Origin: Thalassobaculum_A sp040219615 | GTDB taxonomy: Bacteria; Pseudomonadota; Alphaproteobacteria; Thalassobaculales; Thalassobaculaceae | NCBI RefSeq assembly: GCF_040219615.1 | Contig: NZ_JAVJSE010000041.1 | Location: forward strand, 434,001 to 498,000 | Reading direction: 5' to 3' | Length of the DNA: 64,000 bases | Translations under genes and position numbers: made by a program | Shown: one piece after another, positions 34,735-43,370 of the stretch | How the letters are laid out: each line of letters begins with the position of its first letter | How positions within the stretch are numbered: the first letter of the stretch is position 1 | Notes under the pieces: model-generated | Told to the model about the DNA's origin: nothing | The model's input: the letters and a program-made list of their open reading frames with translations, nothing else | Database searches by the model: none

Positions 34735-35168
34735 GGCACCATCTGGTCCTGCGGATCGTCTCCAAGCTGCTGATTCCGTTCATCATCCTGTACGGGCTCT
34801 ACGTCCAGTTCCACGGCGACTTCAGCCCCGGCGGCGGCTTCCAGGCCGGCGTCATCGTGGCCGCGGCGATCGTGCTGTACGCCCTGATCTTCGGCATCGA
34901 CCGCGCCCGCAGCGTGTTCAAGCCGGAGGTGCTGATGGCGCTGGCACCGCTCGGCGTGATCCTGTTCGCGGCGGTCGGCTATTACGCGATGGCCATGGGC
35001 GGCGCCTTTCTCGACTACGACTGGCTGGTCGCCGACGACACGACCGGCCAGCACATCGGGATCATCACGGTGGAGTTCGGGGTCGGCCTGACCGTGACCT
35101 CGGTCATGGCGCTCATCTTCCTGGCCTATGCCGGCCGGACCCAAGACATCGACGACGACGATTGGTGA
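34731..35168 (+). CDS. mnhB: Mrp-type antiporter subunit B
   Basis: 145 residues with four membrane helices, MnhB domain. The signature LIPFIILYGLYVQFHGDFSPGGGFQAG is present, as is TVEFGVGLTVTSVMALIF. Start overlaps the previous stop by ATGA. Equivalent to MbhF. Confidence 0.93.
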   Translation: MRHHLVLRIVSKLLIPFIILYGLYVQFHGDFSPGGGFQAGVIVAAAIVLYALIFGIDRARSVFKPEVLMALAPLGVILFAAVGYYAMAMGGAFLDYDWLVADDTTGQHIGIITVEFGVGLTVTSVMALIFLAYAGRTQDIDDDDW

Positions 35169-35170
35169 CG

Positions 35171-35560
35171 ATGCTCGAGCTCTTCCTGGCCAAGTACAAC
35201 TACTGGATCGTCATCGTCCTGATGATGGTGGGCCTTTACGTCGTCGTGGCGCGCGGCAACCTGGTGAAGAAGATCATCGGGCTCAACGTGTTCCAGACCT
35301 CGGTGTTCCTGCTCTACATCTCCCTGGGCAAGGTCGCGGGCGGCACCGCGCCGATCCTGACCGGCAAGGACGAGGTGTTCTCAAACCCGGTCCCGCATGT
35401 GCTGATCCTGACCGCCATCGTGGTCGGAATCGCCACGACCGCGCTGGGGCTGGCGCTGGTGGTGCGGATCCGCGAAGCCTACGAGTCCATCGAGGACGAC
35501 GAGATCGACGAGGCGGAGAACCGCGACATGGCGGCCGACCTGGCGGGACCAAGCCGATGA
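35171..35560 (+). CDS. mnhC: Mrp-type antiporter subunit C (NuoK-like)
   Basis: 129 residues with three membrane helices, homologous to NuoK. Conserved parts are YWIVIVLMMVGLYVVVARGNLVKKIIGLNVFQTSVFL and PVPHVLILTAIVVGIATTALGLAL. The acidic C-terminus is cytosolic. ATG 35171 fits the family N-terminus; GTG 35165, overlapping the mnhB stop, is possible. Equivalent to MbhG. Confidence 0.92.
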   Translation: MLELFLAKYNYWIVIVLMMVGLYVVVARGNLVKKIIGLNVFQTSVFLLYISLGKVAGGTAPILTGKDEVFSNPVPHVLILTAIVVGIATTALGLALVVRIREAYESIEDDEIDEAENRDMAADLAGPSR

Positions 35561-37059
35561 GTTCCACGCTGTCCGCGCTCGCGGGCCACCTGCCGATCCT
35601 GCAGGTCGTGGTGCCGCTGATTTCGGCCCCGCTCTGCTTCCTGCTGAAGCGCAGCAACATCGCGTGGGGGTTCGCCACGCTGGTCAGCTGGGCGGCCTTC
35701 GCGACCGCGGTCCTGCTGCTGCAGGCGGTGATGGACGGTGGCACCATCCGCTACGAGATCGGCGGCTGGGCCGCCCCGTGGGGCATCGAGTACGTGGTCG
35801 ACGCCACCAACGCAATCGTCCTGGTGCTGGTCTCCGCGATCGGCGCCGCGGTGATGCCCTACGCCCGGCGCAGCGTGCTCGCCGAGATCCCGGCCAGCCA
35901 GCACGGCCTGTACTACACCGCCTACCTGCTGTGCCTGGCCGGCCTGCTCGGGGTCACGATCACCGGCGACGCCTTCAACGTCTTCGTGTTCCTCGAGATC
36001 ACCTCGCTGTCGTCCTACATCCTGGTCGCCGCCGGCGCCGGCATGGATCGCCGGGCCCTGACCGCGGCCTACAACTACCTGGTCCTCGGGACGGTCGGCG
36101 CGACCTTCTTCGTGATCGGCGTCGGGCTGCTGTACATGGTCACCGGCACCCTGAACATCATCGACCTGAGCCAGCGCATCCCGGCCCTGCAGGACAACCG
36201 GACCGTCCATGTCGCCTTCGCCTTCGTGGTCGTCGGCATGGGGCTGAAGCTGGCGCTGTTCCCGCTGCACACCTGGCTGCCGAACGCCTACACCTACGCG
36301 CCGTCGACCGGCACCGCGTTCCTGGCCGCGACCTCCACCAAGGTGTCGGTCTACGTCCTGCTGCGCTTCATGTTCGTGGTGTTTGCGCCGACCTACGGGT
36401 TCATGGCGCTGACCATGGACTACGTGCTGCTGCCGCTGGCACTGATCGCCATGGTCGCCGCCACCATCGCCGCGATCTACCAGTACAACCTGAAGCGCCT
36501 GCTGGCCTATTCCAGCGTCGCGCAGCTCGGCTACATGGTGCTCGGCATCTCCTTCGGCAGCGTCACCGGCCTGACCGCGGCGATCCTGCACCTGTTCAAC
36601 CACGCCCTGATGAAGGGCGCGCTGTTCCTGGCGCTCGGCTGCGTGATGCTGCGGGTCGGCGACGTCACGATCCAGGGCGTGCGCGGGCTCGGCCGGCAGA
36701 TGCCGTGGACCATGGCGGCGTTCGTCGCCGGCGGCCTCAGCCTGATCGGCGTGCCGCTGACGGTCGGCTTCATCAGCAAGTGGTACCTGGTTCTCGCCAC
36801 CCTCGAGGACGGCCGCTGGTGGATCGCGGCCTTCATCATGGTGAGCTCGCTGCTGGCCGTGATCTACGTCTGGAAGGTGGTCGAGGCCGCCTATCTGAAG
36901 GAGCCGCCGGCCGGCCGCGTGGTTCGCGAGGCGCCGCTGTCGATGCTGGTCCCGACCTGGATCCTGGTGCTCGCCAACATCTGGTTCGGCATCGATGCCG
37001 ACTACACGGTCACGGTCGCCCGGACCGCGGCCATGGGCCTGCTGGGAGTGGCGCCATGA
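35557..37059 (+). CDS. mnhD: Mrp-type antiporter subunit D, first copy
   Basis: 500 residues with about 14 membrane helices, proton-conducting antiporter-like family (NuoL/M/N, MrpD). The key Glu of helix 5 (VFLEITSLSSYIL) and Lys of helix 7 (GMGLKLALFPLHTWLPNAY) are kept, as is the helix 12 region GFISKWYL. Overlaps mnhC by ATGA. This copy is closest to canonical MrpD/MbhH and continues the MBH gene order. Confidence 0.93.
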   Translation: MSSTLSALAGHLPILQVVVPLISAPLCFLLKRSNIAWGFATLVSWAAFATAVLLLQAVMDGGTIRYEIGGWAAPWGIEYVVDATNAIVLVLVSAIGAAVMPYARRSVLAEIPASQHGLYYTAYLLCLAGLLGVTITGDAFNVFVFLEITSLSSYILVAAGAGMDRRALTAAYNYLVLGTVGATFFVIGVGLLYMVTGTLNIIDLSQRIPALQDNRTVHVAFAFVVVGMGLKLALFPLHTWLPNAYTYAPSTGTAFLAATSTKVSVYVLLRFMFVVFAPTYGFMALTMDYVLLPLALIAMVAATIAAIYQYNLKRLLAYSSVAQLGYMVLGISFGSVTGLTAAILHLFNHALMKGALFLALGCVMLRVGDVTIQGVRGLGRQMPWTMAAFVAGGLSLIGVPLTVGFISKWYLVLATLEDGRWWIAAFIMVSSLLAVIYVWKVVEAAYLKEPPAGRVVREAPLSMLVPTWILVLANIWFGIDADYTVTVARTAAMGLLGVAP

Positions 37060-38546
37060 GCCCGTCCTTTCTGCTCGCCGCCACCCTGCTGCTGCCGCTG
37101 ATCGGCACGCTGTTCATCGCGCTGACCGGCAGCCGGCCGAACCTGCGCGAGGCGGTCACCCTGGTGACGTCGCTGGCGCTGGCGACCGTCGTCTACAGCC
37201 TGCTGCAGGACGTGCTGGCCGGTGCCCGGCCGGCGGTGACCCTGATCGAAGTGGTGCCGGGCCTGCCGCTGGCCCTGGAGATCGAGCCGCTCGGCATGCT
37301 GTTCGCCTGCGTCGCCAGCGGCCTGTGGATCGTGAACTCGCTGTATTCGATCGGCTACATGCGGGGCAATCACGAGCACAAGCAGACCCGGTTCTACGTC
37401 TGCTTCGCGATCGCGATCAGCAGTGCGATGGGCATCGCCTTCGCCGGCAACATGTTCACCCTGTTCATCTTCTACGAGACCCTGACGCTGTCGACCTACC
37501 CGCTGGTCGCGCACAAGGAGACCGAGGAGGCCAAGCGCGGCGCGCGGATCTATCTCGGCCTGCTGATCGGCACATCGATCGGCTTCCAGATGGTCGCGAT
37601 CATCTGGACCTGGCTGGCGGCCGGCACCCTCGACTTCGCGGCCGGCGGCATCCTGCGCGACAAGGTCGAGCCGACGCTGCTGCCGTTCCTCCTGGCGCTC
37701 TACATGTTCGGCATCGGCAAGGCGGCGCTGATGCCGTTCCACCGCTGGCTGCCGTCGGCGATGGTGGCGCCGACCCCGGTCAGCGCCCTGCTGCATGCGG
37801 TGGCGGTCGTGAAGGCCGGCGTGTTCACGGTCCTGAAGGTGGTGATCTACATCTTCGGCATCGACCTGCTGGCCGAGACCGGCGCCTCGCAGTGGCTGAT
37901 CGGGGTCGCGTCGTTCACCCTGATCACCGCGTCGCTGGTCGCGTTGACCAAGGACAACCTGAAGGCCCGACTGGCCTATTCGACGATCAGCCAGCTTTCC
38001 TACATCGTGCTCGGCGCGGCGCTCGCGACCTCCTTCGGGGTGCTCGGCGGCGCCCTGCACATCGCCACCCACGCCCTCGGCAAGATCACGCTGTTCATGT
38101 GCGCCGGCGCCATCTACGTGGCGACCCACAAGACCGAGATCAGCGACATGGACGGCCTCGGCCGCAAGATGCCGTTCACCTACGGCGCCTTCCTGATCGG
38201 CGCGCTCAGTATCATCGGCCTGCCGCCGTTCGCGGGGGTGTGGAGCAAGTGGTACCTGGGGCTCGGCGCGGTAGACGCCGGCATGTGGTTCGTGGTGGCG
38301 ATCTACATGGTCAGTTCGCTGCTCAACATCGGCTACCTCATCCCGGTGGTGGCGCGCGGCTTCCTCAAGCCGTCGGCCGGGCCGGTGCCGCAGTCGGTGG
38401 GGGCCGCCGCCGCTCCCGTCAAGGACGGCATCCAGGAGGCGCCGCTGCTGTGCGTGCTGCCGCCCTGCCTGACCGCGGCCGGCTGCATCGTGCTGTTCTT
38501 CTACTTCGACGCCGTGGTCGCCCTGCTGCGACCGCTGGTCCAGTGA
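37056..38546 (+). CDS. Mrp-type antiporter D-like subunit, second copy
   Basis: 496 residues, again an antiporter-like protein of about 14 helices. It has its own versions of the key sites: FIFYETLTLSTYPLVAHKE, GIGKAALMPFHRWLPSAM and SALLHAVAVVKAGVFTVLKVVIYIFG, plus GVWSKWYLGLGAVDAG. The HAVAVVKAG block recalls NuoL/MrpA, so this may stand in for the N-terminal part of MrpA. Overlaps the previous gene by ATGA. Confidence 0.9.
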   Translation: MSPSFLLAATLLLPLIGTLFIALTGSRPNLREAVTLVTSLALATVVYSLLQDVLAGARPAVTLIEVVPGLPLALEIEPLGMLFACVASGLWIVNSLYSIGYMRGNHEHKQTRFYVCFAIAISSAMGIAFAGNMFTLFIFYETLTLSTYPLVAHKETEEAKRGARIYLGLLIGTSIGFQMVAIIWTWLAAGTLDFAAGGILRDKVEPTLLPFLLALYMFGIGKAALMPFHRWLPSAMVAPTPVSALLHAVAVVKAGVFTVLKVVIYIFGIDLLAETGASQWLIGVASFTLITASLVALTKDNLKARLAYSTISQLSYIVLGAALATSFGVLGGALHIATHALGKITLFMCAGAIYVATHKTEISDMDGLGRKMPFTYGAFLIGALSIIGLPPFAGVWSKWYLGLGAVDAGMWFVVAIYMVSSLLNIGYLIPVVARGFLKPSAGPVPQSVGAAAAPVKDGIQEAPLLCVLPPCLTAAGCIVLFFYFDAVVALLRPLVQ

Positions 38547-38562
38547 TGGCCGGGAGGTGACG

Positions 38563-38841
38563 ATGGCGCAACACTCCTCATCCCCCCCGCCGGGCGAGAA
38601 GCCGCGCTGGCTGGACGAACCGCGGAACGTGACCAAGGTGGTCTGGGCGCTGGTCGCGGTCTGCGCCCTGCTGTTCCTGAGCGACCTGGTCTACGAGAAG
38701 CACCCGGTGTTCAAGGTCGAGTACCTGTTCGGCTTCTACGCGATCTACGGTTTCGTCGGCTCGGTTGGGCTGGTGCTGGCCGCCAAGTGGCTGCGGAAGA
38801 TCCTGATGCGCGACGAGGACTACTATGACCGCGATCGCTGA
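38563..38841 (+). CDS. Small two-helix membrane protein in antiporter operon
   Basis: 92 residues. A proline-rich N-terminus (SSSPPPGEKPRWLDEPRN) is followed by two membrane helices (VVWALVAVCALLFLSDLVY and YAIYGFVGSVGLVLAAKWL) and a charged tail RDEDYYDRDR. An excellent GGGAGG site lies five bases before ATG 38563, and its end overlaps the next gene by 17 bp. I do not recognise a named family, but similar small proteins accompany three-D antiporter clusters in alphaproteobacteria; it may be a lineage-specific subunit. Confidence 0.8.
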   Translation: MAQHSSSPPPGEKPRWLDEPRNVTKVVWALVAVCALLFLSDLVYEKHPVFKVEYLFGFYAIYGFVGSVGLVLAAKWLRKILMRDEDYYDRDR

Positions 38842-40540
38842 GCTGGCGATGCCCCTGAATCCGGGCCTGCTGGTCATCCTCGGCGGGCTGCTGGTGCCAC
38901 TGATGGCGCCGGCCCTCGCCCGCGTCTACGTGCTGGCGCTGCCGGCGGCGGTCCTGGGCTATCTCCATCTGATCCCGGCCGGCGAGCACGGCGCCCTCGC
39001 CTTCATGGGGCTGGACCTGCAGATGCTGCGGGTCGACAAGCTCAGCGTCGTGTTCGGCACGATCTTCCTGATCGCGCTGTTCCTCGGGAACCTCTACGCA
39101 TGGCATGAGCGCGACCGGATGCAGCGCACGGCGGCGCAGATCTACGCCGGTGCTGCGATCGGCGCGGCCCTGGTCGGCGACCTGGTCTCGCTGTTCGTGT
39201 TCTGGGAGCTCACGGCGATCGCCTCGGTGGTGCTGATCTGGGCGGCCGGCACCGACCGGGCGTACCGGGCCGGCATGCGCTACCTGATCGTCCAGGTCGG
39301 TTCCGGCGTGATCCTGCTGGCCGGCATCCTGTTCCACGTGCACGGCACCGGCTCGATCGCCTTCGGGAACATCGGCCTGGAGTCCCCCGGCGGGGCGCTG
39401 ATCCTGATCGCCTTCGGCGTCAAATGCGCGTTCCCGCTGCTGCACAACTGGCTGCAGGACGCGTATCCGGAGGCCACCGTGACCGGCACGGTGATCCTGT
39501 CCGCCTTCACCACCAAGCTCGCGGTCTACGCCCTGGCGCGCTCGTTCGCCGGCACCGAGATGCTGATCTGGATCGGCGCGATCATGACCGCCTTCCCGAT
39601 CTTCTACGCGGTGATCGAGAACGACCTGCGGCGGGTGCTGGCCTATAGCCTGAACAACCAGCTCGGCTTCATGGTGGTCGGCGTCGGGATCGGCACCGAG
39701 ATGGCGCTGAACGGCACCGCCGCCCACGCCTTCTCGCACATCCTCTACAAGGCGCTGCTGTTCATGGCGATGGGGGCGGTGCTGTTCCGCACCGGAACCT
39801 GCAAGGGCTCCGAGCTCGGCGGGCTCTACAAGACCATGCCCTGGACCACCGGGTTCTGCATCGTCGGCGCCGCCTCGATCTCCGCGTTCCCGCTGTTCTC
39901 CGGCTTCATCTCCAAGTCGATGATCCTGACCGCGGCGGCCGGCGAGGGCCATTTCGTGGTCTGGGGCGTGCTGCTGTTCGCGTCGGCCGGCGTGTTCCAC
40001 CATTCCGGCATCAAGGTGCCGTTCTTCGCCTTCTTCGCCCACGACAGCGGGCGCCGGCCGAAGGAAGCGCCCTGGAACATGCTGCTGGCGATGGCCGCCA
40101 CCTCGGCCCTGTGCATCGGGATCGGCATCTGGCCGGAGCCGCTCTATGCGATGCTCCCCTTCCCGGTCGACTTCGTGCCCTATACCGCCGCGCATGTGTT
40201 CACCCAGCTGCAGCTGCTGCTGTTCGCCGCACTGGCCTTCACCTTCCTGATGCGGACCGGCCTGTACCCGCCGGAGCTGCGCTCGACCAACCTCGACACC
40301 GATGTGGTCTACCGCAAGCTCCTGCCCTGGCTGACGCTTGGCGTCGGCCGCAGCATCGACGCGAGCTGGACCCGACTGACCTCGGGAAGCATCGCCCTGC
40401 TGTCGCTCGCCATCGACGGCGCGGCCCGCAACTTCGGCCCGAACGGCCTGGTCGGCCGGACCGTCCGGGTCGGCAACGGGGTCGCCTGGGTGGCCGCCCT
40501 GCTGCTGGTGGTGCTGGTCGTCGGCTACGCCGCCGGCTGA
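38825..40540 (+). CDS. Mrp-type antiporter D-like subunit, third copy
   Basis: 571 residues, the longest of the three antiporter-like subunits, with about 14 helices plus a C-terminal extension that ends in another helix (VAWVAALLLVVLVVGYAAG). Key sites: FVFWELTAIASVVLIWAAG, AFGVKCAFPLLHNWLQDAY, and GFISKSMILTAAA. The HNWLQDAYPEATVTGTV block is typical of this alphaproteobacterial D-like type. Last gene of the operon; start overlaps the small membrane protein gene by 17 bp. Confidence 0.9.
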   Translation: MTAIAELAMPLNPGLLVILGGLLVPLMAPALARVYVLALPAAVLGYLHLIPAGEHGALAFMGLDLQMLRVDKLSVVFGTIFLIALFLGNLYAWHERDRMQRTAAQIYAGAAIGAALVGDLVSLFVFWELTAIASVVLIWAAGTDRAYRAGMRYLIVQVGSGVILLAGILFHVHGTGSIAFGNIGLESPGGALILIAFGVKCAFPLLHNWLQDAYPEATVTGTVILSAFTTKLAVYALARSFAGTEMLIWIGAIMTAFPIFYAVIENDLRRVLAYSLNNQLGFMVVGVGIGTEMALNGTAAHAFSHILYKALLFMAMGAVLFRTGTCKGSELGGLYKTMPWTTGFCIVGAASISAFPLFSGFISKSMILTAAAGEGHFVVWGVLLFASAGVFHHSGIKVPFFAFFAHDSGRRPKEAPWNMLLAMAATSALCIGIGIWPEPLYAMLPFPVDFVPYTAAHVFTQLQLLLFAALAFTFLMRTGLYPPELRSTNLDTDVVYRKLLPWLTLGVGRSIDASWTRLTSGSIALLSLAIDGAARNFGPNGLVGRTVRVGNGVAWVAALLLVVLVVGYAAG

Positions 40541-40626
40541 CCGCCCTGCGGCCGGTTGTGGCAGCGCCCCGGCAAATTTGTTAAGCGGTATCCGATCACG
40601 GACCCGCCCACGAAAGGTCTACCGCC

Positions 40627-41301
40627 ATGGACATGACCGGCCAGCACACGATCCCGGCCCCCCGCCAGACGGTCTGGGAGGCGCTCAACGACCCCGACGT
40701 GCTGAAGCAGTGCATTCCGGGCTGCGAGGAGATCGAGCGGACCGGCGACGACGGCTTCGCCGCCAAGGTCTCGGTGAAGGTCGGACCGGTGAAGGCCAAG
40801 TTCGGCGGCCAGGTCACGCTGTCCGACATCGACCCGCCGAACGGCTACACCATCTCCGGCGAGGGCAAGGGCGGGGCCGCCGGCTTCGCCAAGGGCGGGG
40901 CCAAGGTCAGCCTGGCCGACGCCGAGGGCGGCGCCGCGACCGTCCTGAGCTACGAGGTCAACGCCTCGGTCGGCGGCAAGCTGGCGCAGATCGGCGCCCG
41001 GCTGATCGACTCGACCGCCAGGAAATACGCGAACGACTTCTTCGCGACGTTCAGCGAGATCGCGGCCAGCCGCGCCGGCGGTACCGCGCCGGCGGCGGCC
41101 GGCGCCGCGGCCGCGCACCAGGATCAACATCACGCCAAGGAGGATACGTCGGTGGCTGCCAGCAATCCGCTCAAGGAAGAAATGAAGCGCCTCGGGATCC
41201 CGGACGAGAACGTCTACAACGGCCTGCACTGGGCCGTGGTGGTCAGCTGGGGGCTGCTCGCCGCCGGCGTCGTGCTGTTCCTGGTATCCGCGCACAGCTG
41301 A
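40627..41301 (+). CDS. coxG: CoxG family protein (SRPBCC, membrane-anchored)
   Basis: 224 residues. Residues 1-150 are the CoxG domain (SRPBCC fold): TIPAPRQTVWEALNDPDVLKQCIPGCEEIE, then VKVGPVKAKFGGQVTLSDIDPP and IGARLIDSTARKYANDFFATF. A low-complexity Ala/His linker leads to a C-terminal membrane helix WAVVVSWGLLAAGVVLFLV, which would hold it on the inner membrane. CoxG is thought to recruit CO dehydrogenase to the membrane, or in mycobacteria to bring quinone. coxSLM lies 2.4 kb further on. Confidence 0.9.
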   Translation: MDMTGQHTIPAPRQTVWEALNDPDVLKQCIPGCEEIERTGDDGFAAKVSVKVGPVKAKFGGQVTLSDIDPPNGYTISGEGKGGAAGFAKGGAKVSLADAEGGAATVLSYEVNASVGGKLAQIGARLIDSTARKYANDFFATFSEIAASRAGGTAPAAAGAAAAHQDQHHAKEDTSVAASNPLKEEMKRLGIPDENVYNGLHWAVVVSWGLLAAGVVLFLVSAHS

Positions 41302-41323
41302 CCCGATAACAGCTGACCCGATA
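41294..41323. repeat. Exact 15-bp tandem duplication at the coxG stop
   Basis: ACAGCTGACCCGATA occurs twice back to back. The coxG stop TGA lies in the first copy and is repeated in the second. Confidence 0.9.
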
Positions 41324-41366
41324 CCGGCGCCCGCCGCCGGCCGACACGAACATCCGGGAGGAAGCC

Positions 41367-42476
41367 ATGAAGGCACGCGCCGCCATCGCCGTCGAAGCCG
41401 GCAGGCCGCTGGAGATCGCCGACGTCGACCTGGAAGGCCCCAAGGCCGGCGAGGTCCTGGTCGAGGTCAAGGCCACCGGCATCTGCCACACCGACGCCTT
41501 CACCCTGTCGGGCGGTGACCCGGAAGGCATCTTCCCGTCGATTCTCGGGCATGAGGGCGCCGGCGTCGTGGTCGAGGTCGGCCCCGGCGTGAAGGGCCTG
41601 AAGGCCGGCGACCACGTGATCCCGCTGTACACCCCGGAATGCCGGGAGTGCGAATACTGCCTGAACCCGAAGACCAACCTGTGCCAGGCGATCCGCAGCA
41701 CCCAGGGCAAGGGGCTGATGCCGGACGGCAGCTCGCGGTTCTCGCTGAACGGGAAGCCGCTGTTCCACTACATGGGCTGCTCGACCTTCTCGAACTACAC
41801 GGTGCTGCCGGAAATCGCGCTCGCGAAGATCCGCAGCGACGCCCCGTTCGACAAGGTCTGCTACATCGGCTGCGGCGTGACCACCGGGATCGGGGCGGTG
41901 ATCAACACCGCCAAGGTCGAGCCCGGCGCGAACGTCGTGGTGTTCGGGCTCGGCGGCATCGGCCTGAACGTCGTGCAGGGCGCCCGCATGGTCGGCGCCA
42001 ACATGATCGTCGGCGTCGACCTGAACCCGGCCCGCAAGGAGCTGGCCGCCAAGTTCGGCATGACGCATTTCGTGAACCCGAAGGACATCCAGGGCGACCT
42101 GGTGGGGCATCTGGTCGAGCTGACCGGCGGTGGCGCCGACTATTCCTTCGAGTGCATCGGAAATGTGAACACAATGCGACAAGCGCTTGAGTGTGCTCAT
42201 AAAGGCTGGGGCGAGAGCATCATCATCGGGGTCGCCGGCGCCGGCCAGGAGATCTCCACGCGGCCGTTCCAGCTGGTGACCGGCCGGTCCTGGCGCGGCA
42301 CCGCCTTCGGCGGCGCCAGGGGCCGGACGGACGTCCCGAAGATCGTCGACTGGTACATGGACGGGAAGGTCAACATCGACGACCTGATCACCCACACCAT
42401 GCCGCTCGAGCAGATCAACCACGGCTTCGACCTGATGCACGAGGGCAAGTCGATCCGCAGCGTCGTCGTGTACTGA
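41367..42476 (+). CDS. frmA: S-(hydroxymethyl)glutathione dehydrogenase (class III ADH)
   Basis: 369-residue zinc-dependent alcohol dehydrogenase of class III that oxidises the glutathione-formaldehyde adduct and also reduces S-nitrosoglutathione. Catalytic zinc ligands: C in GICHTDAFTLSG and H in LGHEGAG; structural zinc cysteines: PECRECEYCLNPKTNLC. The NAD site is VVVFGLGGIGLNVVQGARM. The length and the RSWRGTAFGGARGRTDVP block are diagnostic. Stands alone between coxG and a repeat-rich spacer; a glutathione-activating enzyme (gfa) or esterase (frmB) is not adjacent. Confidence 0.94.
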   Translation: MKARAAIAVEAGRPLEIADVDLEGPKAGEVLVEVKATGICHTDAFTLSGGDPEGIFPSILGHEGAGVVVEVGPGVKGLKAGDHVIPLYTPECRECEYCLNPKTNLCQAIRSTQGKGLMPDGSSRFSLNGKPLFHYMGCSTFSNYTVLPEIALAKIRSDAPFDKVCYIGCGVTTGIGAVINTAKVEPGANVVVFGLGGIGLNVVQGARMVGANMIVGVDLNPARKELAAKFGMTHFVNPKDIQGDLVGHLVELTGGGADYSFECIGNVNTMRQALECAHKGWGESIIIGVAGAGQEISTRPFQLVTGRSWRGTAFGGARGRTDVPKIVDWYMDGKVNIDDLITHTMPLEQINHGFDLMHEGKSIRSVVVY

Positions 42477-42541
42477 ACGGCCGAACGCTACCCCACTGAT
42501 CGCGGCGGCGGGTGGGTTCCGGAGCCGAACGCTCGCGCGTC

Positions 42542-42660
42542 CCCTCCGGAATGACGAAATTGGGGAGGACTTGTCCGCCCTTCCTCCCGGATCCAACACT
42601 CACTTCGTCATCCCGGAGGGTCCCGGACTTGATCCGGGGCGGCTCCGGGATCCACGAAGC
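42542..42660. repeat. Interspersed palindromic intergenic repeat
   Basis: Arms CCCTCCGGAATGACGAA (42542-42558) and TTCGTCATCCCGGAGGG (42604-42620) are inverted with 16 of 17 positions paired. Directly after comes a second small hairpin CCCGGA-CTTGA-TCCGGG, then a further CTCCGGGATCCA. Elements built from CGTCATCCCGGA and CTTGATCCGGGA are common dispersed repeats between genes in alphaproteobacteria. Confidence 0.75.
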
Positions 42661-42689
42661 GACCGGCTGAGAACCCGCGATCTCGCCGG

Positions 42690-43370
42690 TCAGTCGGCGG
42701 CCGCAGCCTGTTCCATGCTGGCGAGATAGTCGCCGATCGTCCGGGTCATGTGGGAGACCAGCAGGGCGCGGGCGCTGTCGCGGTCGCCCTCGGCGATCAG
42801 GTCGCGCAGCCGGGCGTGATCGCGCAGCGACACCGCGTTCAGCGCCGGGTCGCCGCACAGTCGCGCCCGCAGGGCCTGGATCCGGAACGCGAAGCCGCCG
42901 TAGCAGTCGGCCAGGTAGCAGTTTCCGGCATGCTCGAACAGCGCCCGGTGGAACGCCGCATCCAGCACCCGGTAGCGACCGTTGTCCGCCGAATGGACCG
43001 CCTCGGCCATGGCGTCGACGATCACGGTCAGGGCGGCGACCAGCGGTTCGCTGCGCCGCTTCATGGCGCCGTCGAGCGCGGTGACCTCGAGGGTCTCGCG
43101 CAGTTCCCCGAGTTGCCGGATCTCGTCCGGGCTCATGTCGAACACGAAGCTGCCACGCTGCGGCTGGATCGAGACCAGCCCCTCCATCTTGAGCTGCAGC
43201 AGGGCCTCGCGGATCGGCGTCTTGCTGACTCCGAGCTCGAGAGCCAGGGCATTTTCCGAGAGCGGCGTCCCCAACCCGAGCTCGCCCCGCACGATACGGC
43301 CGCGGATCTCGTCGGCAGCCAGCGCGGTCAGGGATTTCGGTCGCTGCAGGACCCGAAGCGGTTCGGCCAT
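42690..43370 (-). CDS. GntR family transcriptional regulator (FCD domain)
   Basis: 226 residues. N-terminal winged helix: TALAADEIRGRIVRGELGLG and LSENALALELGVSKTPIREALLQLKMEGLVSIQPQRGSFV. C-terminal FadR-like all-helical FCD domain with metal-binding acidic/His residues (LDAAFHRALFEHAGN, RDHARLRDLIAEGD, LLVSHM). FCD regulators usually sense an organic acid and repress a catabolic operon nearby, so coxSLM, divergent 347 bp away, is the best candidate target. Confidence 0.88.
   Translation of the reverse strand: MAEPLRVLQRPKSLTALAADEIRGRIVRGELGLGTPLSENALALELGVSKTPIREALLQLKMEGLVSIQPQRGSFVFDMSPDEIRQLGELRETLEVTALDGAMKRRSEPLVAALTVIVDAMAEAVHSADNGRYRVLDAAFHRALFEHAGNCYLADCYGGFAFRIQALRARLCGDPALNAVSLRDHARLRDLIAEGDRDSARALLVSHMTRTIGDYLASMEQAAAAD

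Noticed and set aside
33027..40540. Membrane-bound hydrogenase or formate hydrogenlyase
   Set aside because: No hydrogenase large or small subunit, NuoB/C/D/I-type gene or maturation gene is present; only the antiporter half is there.
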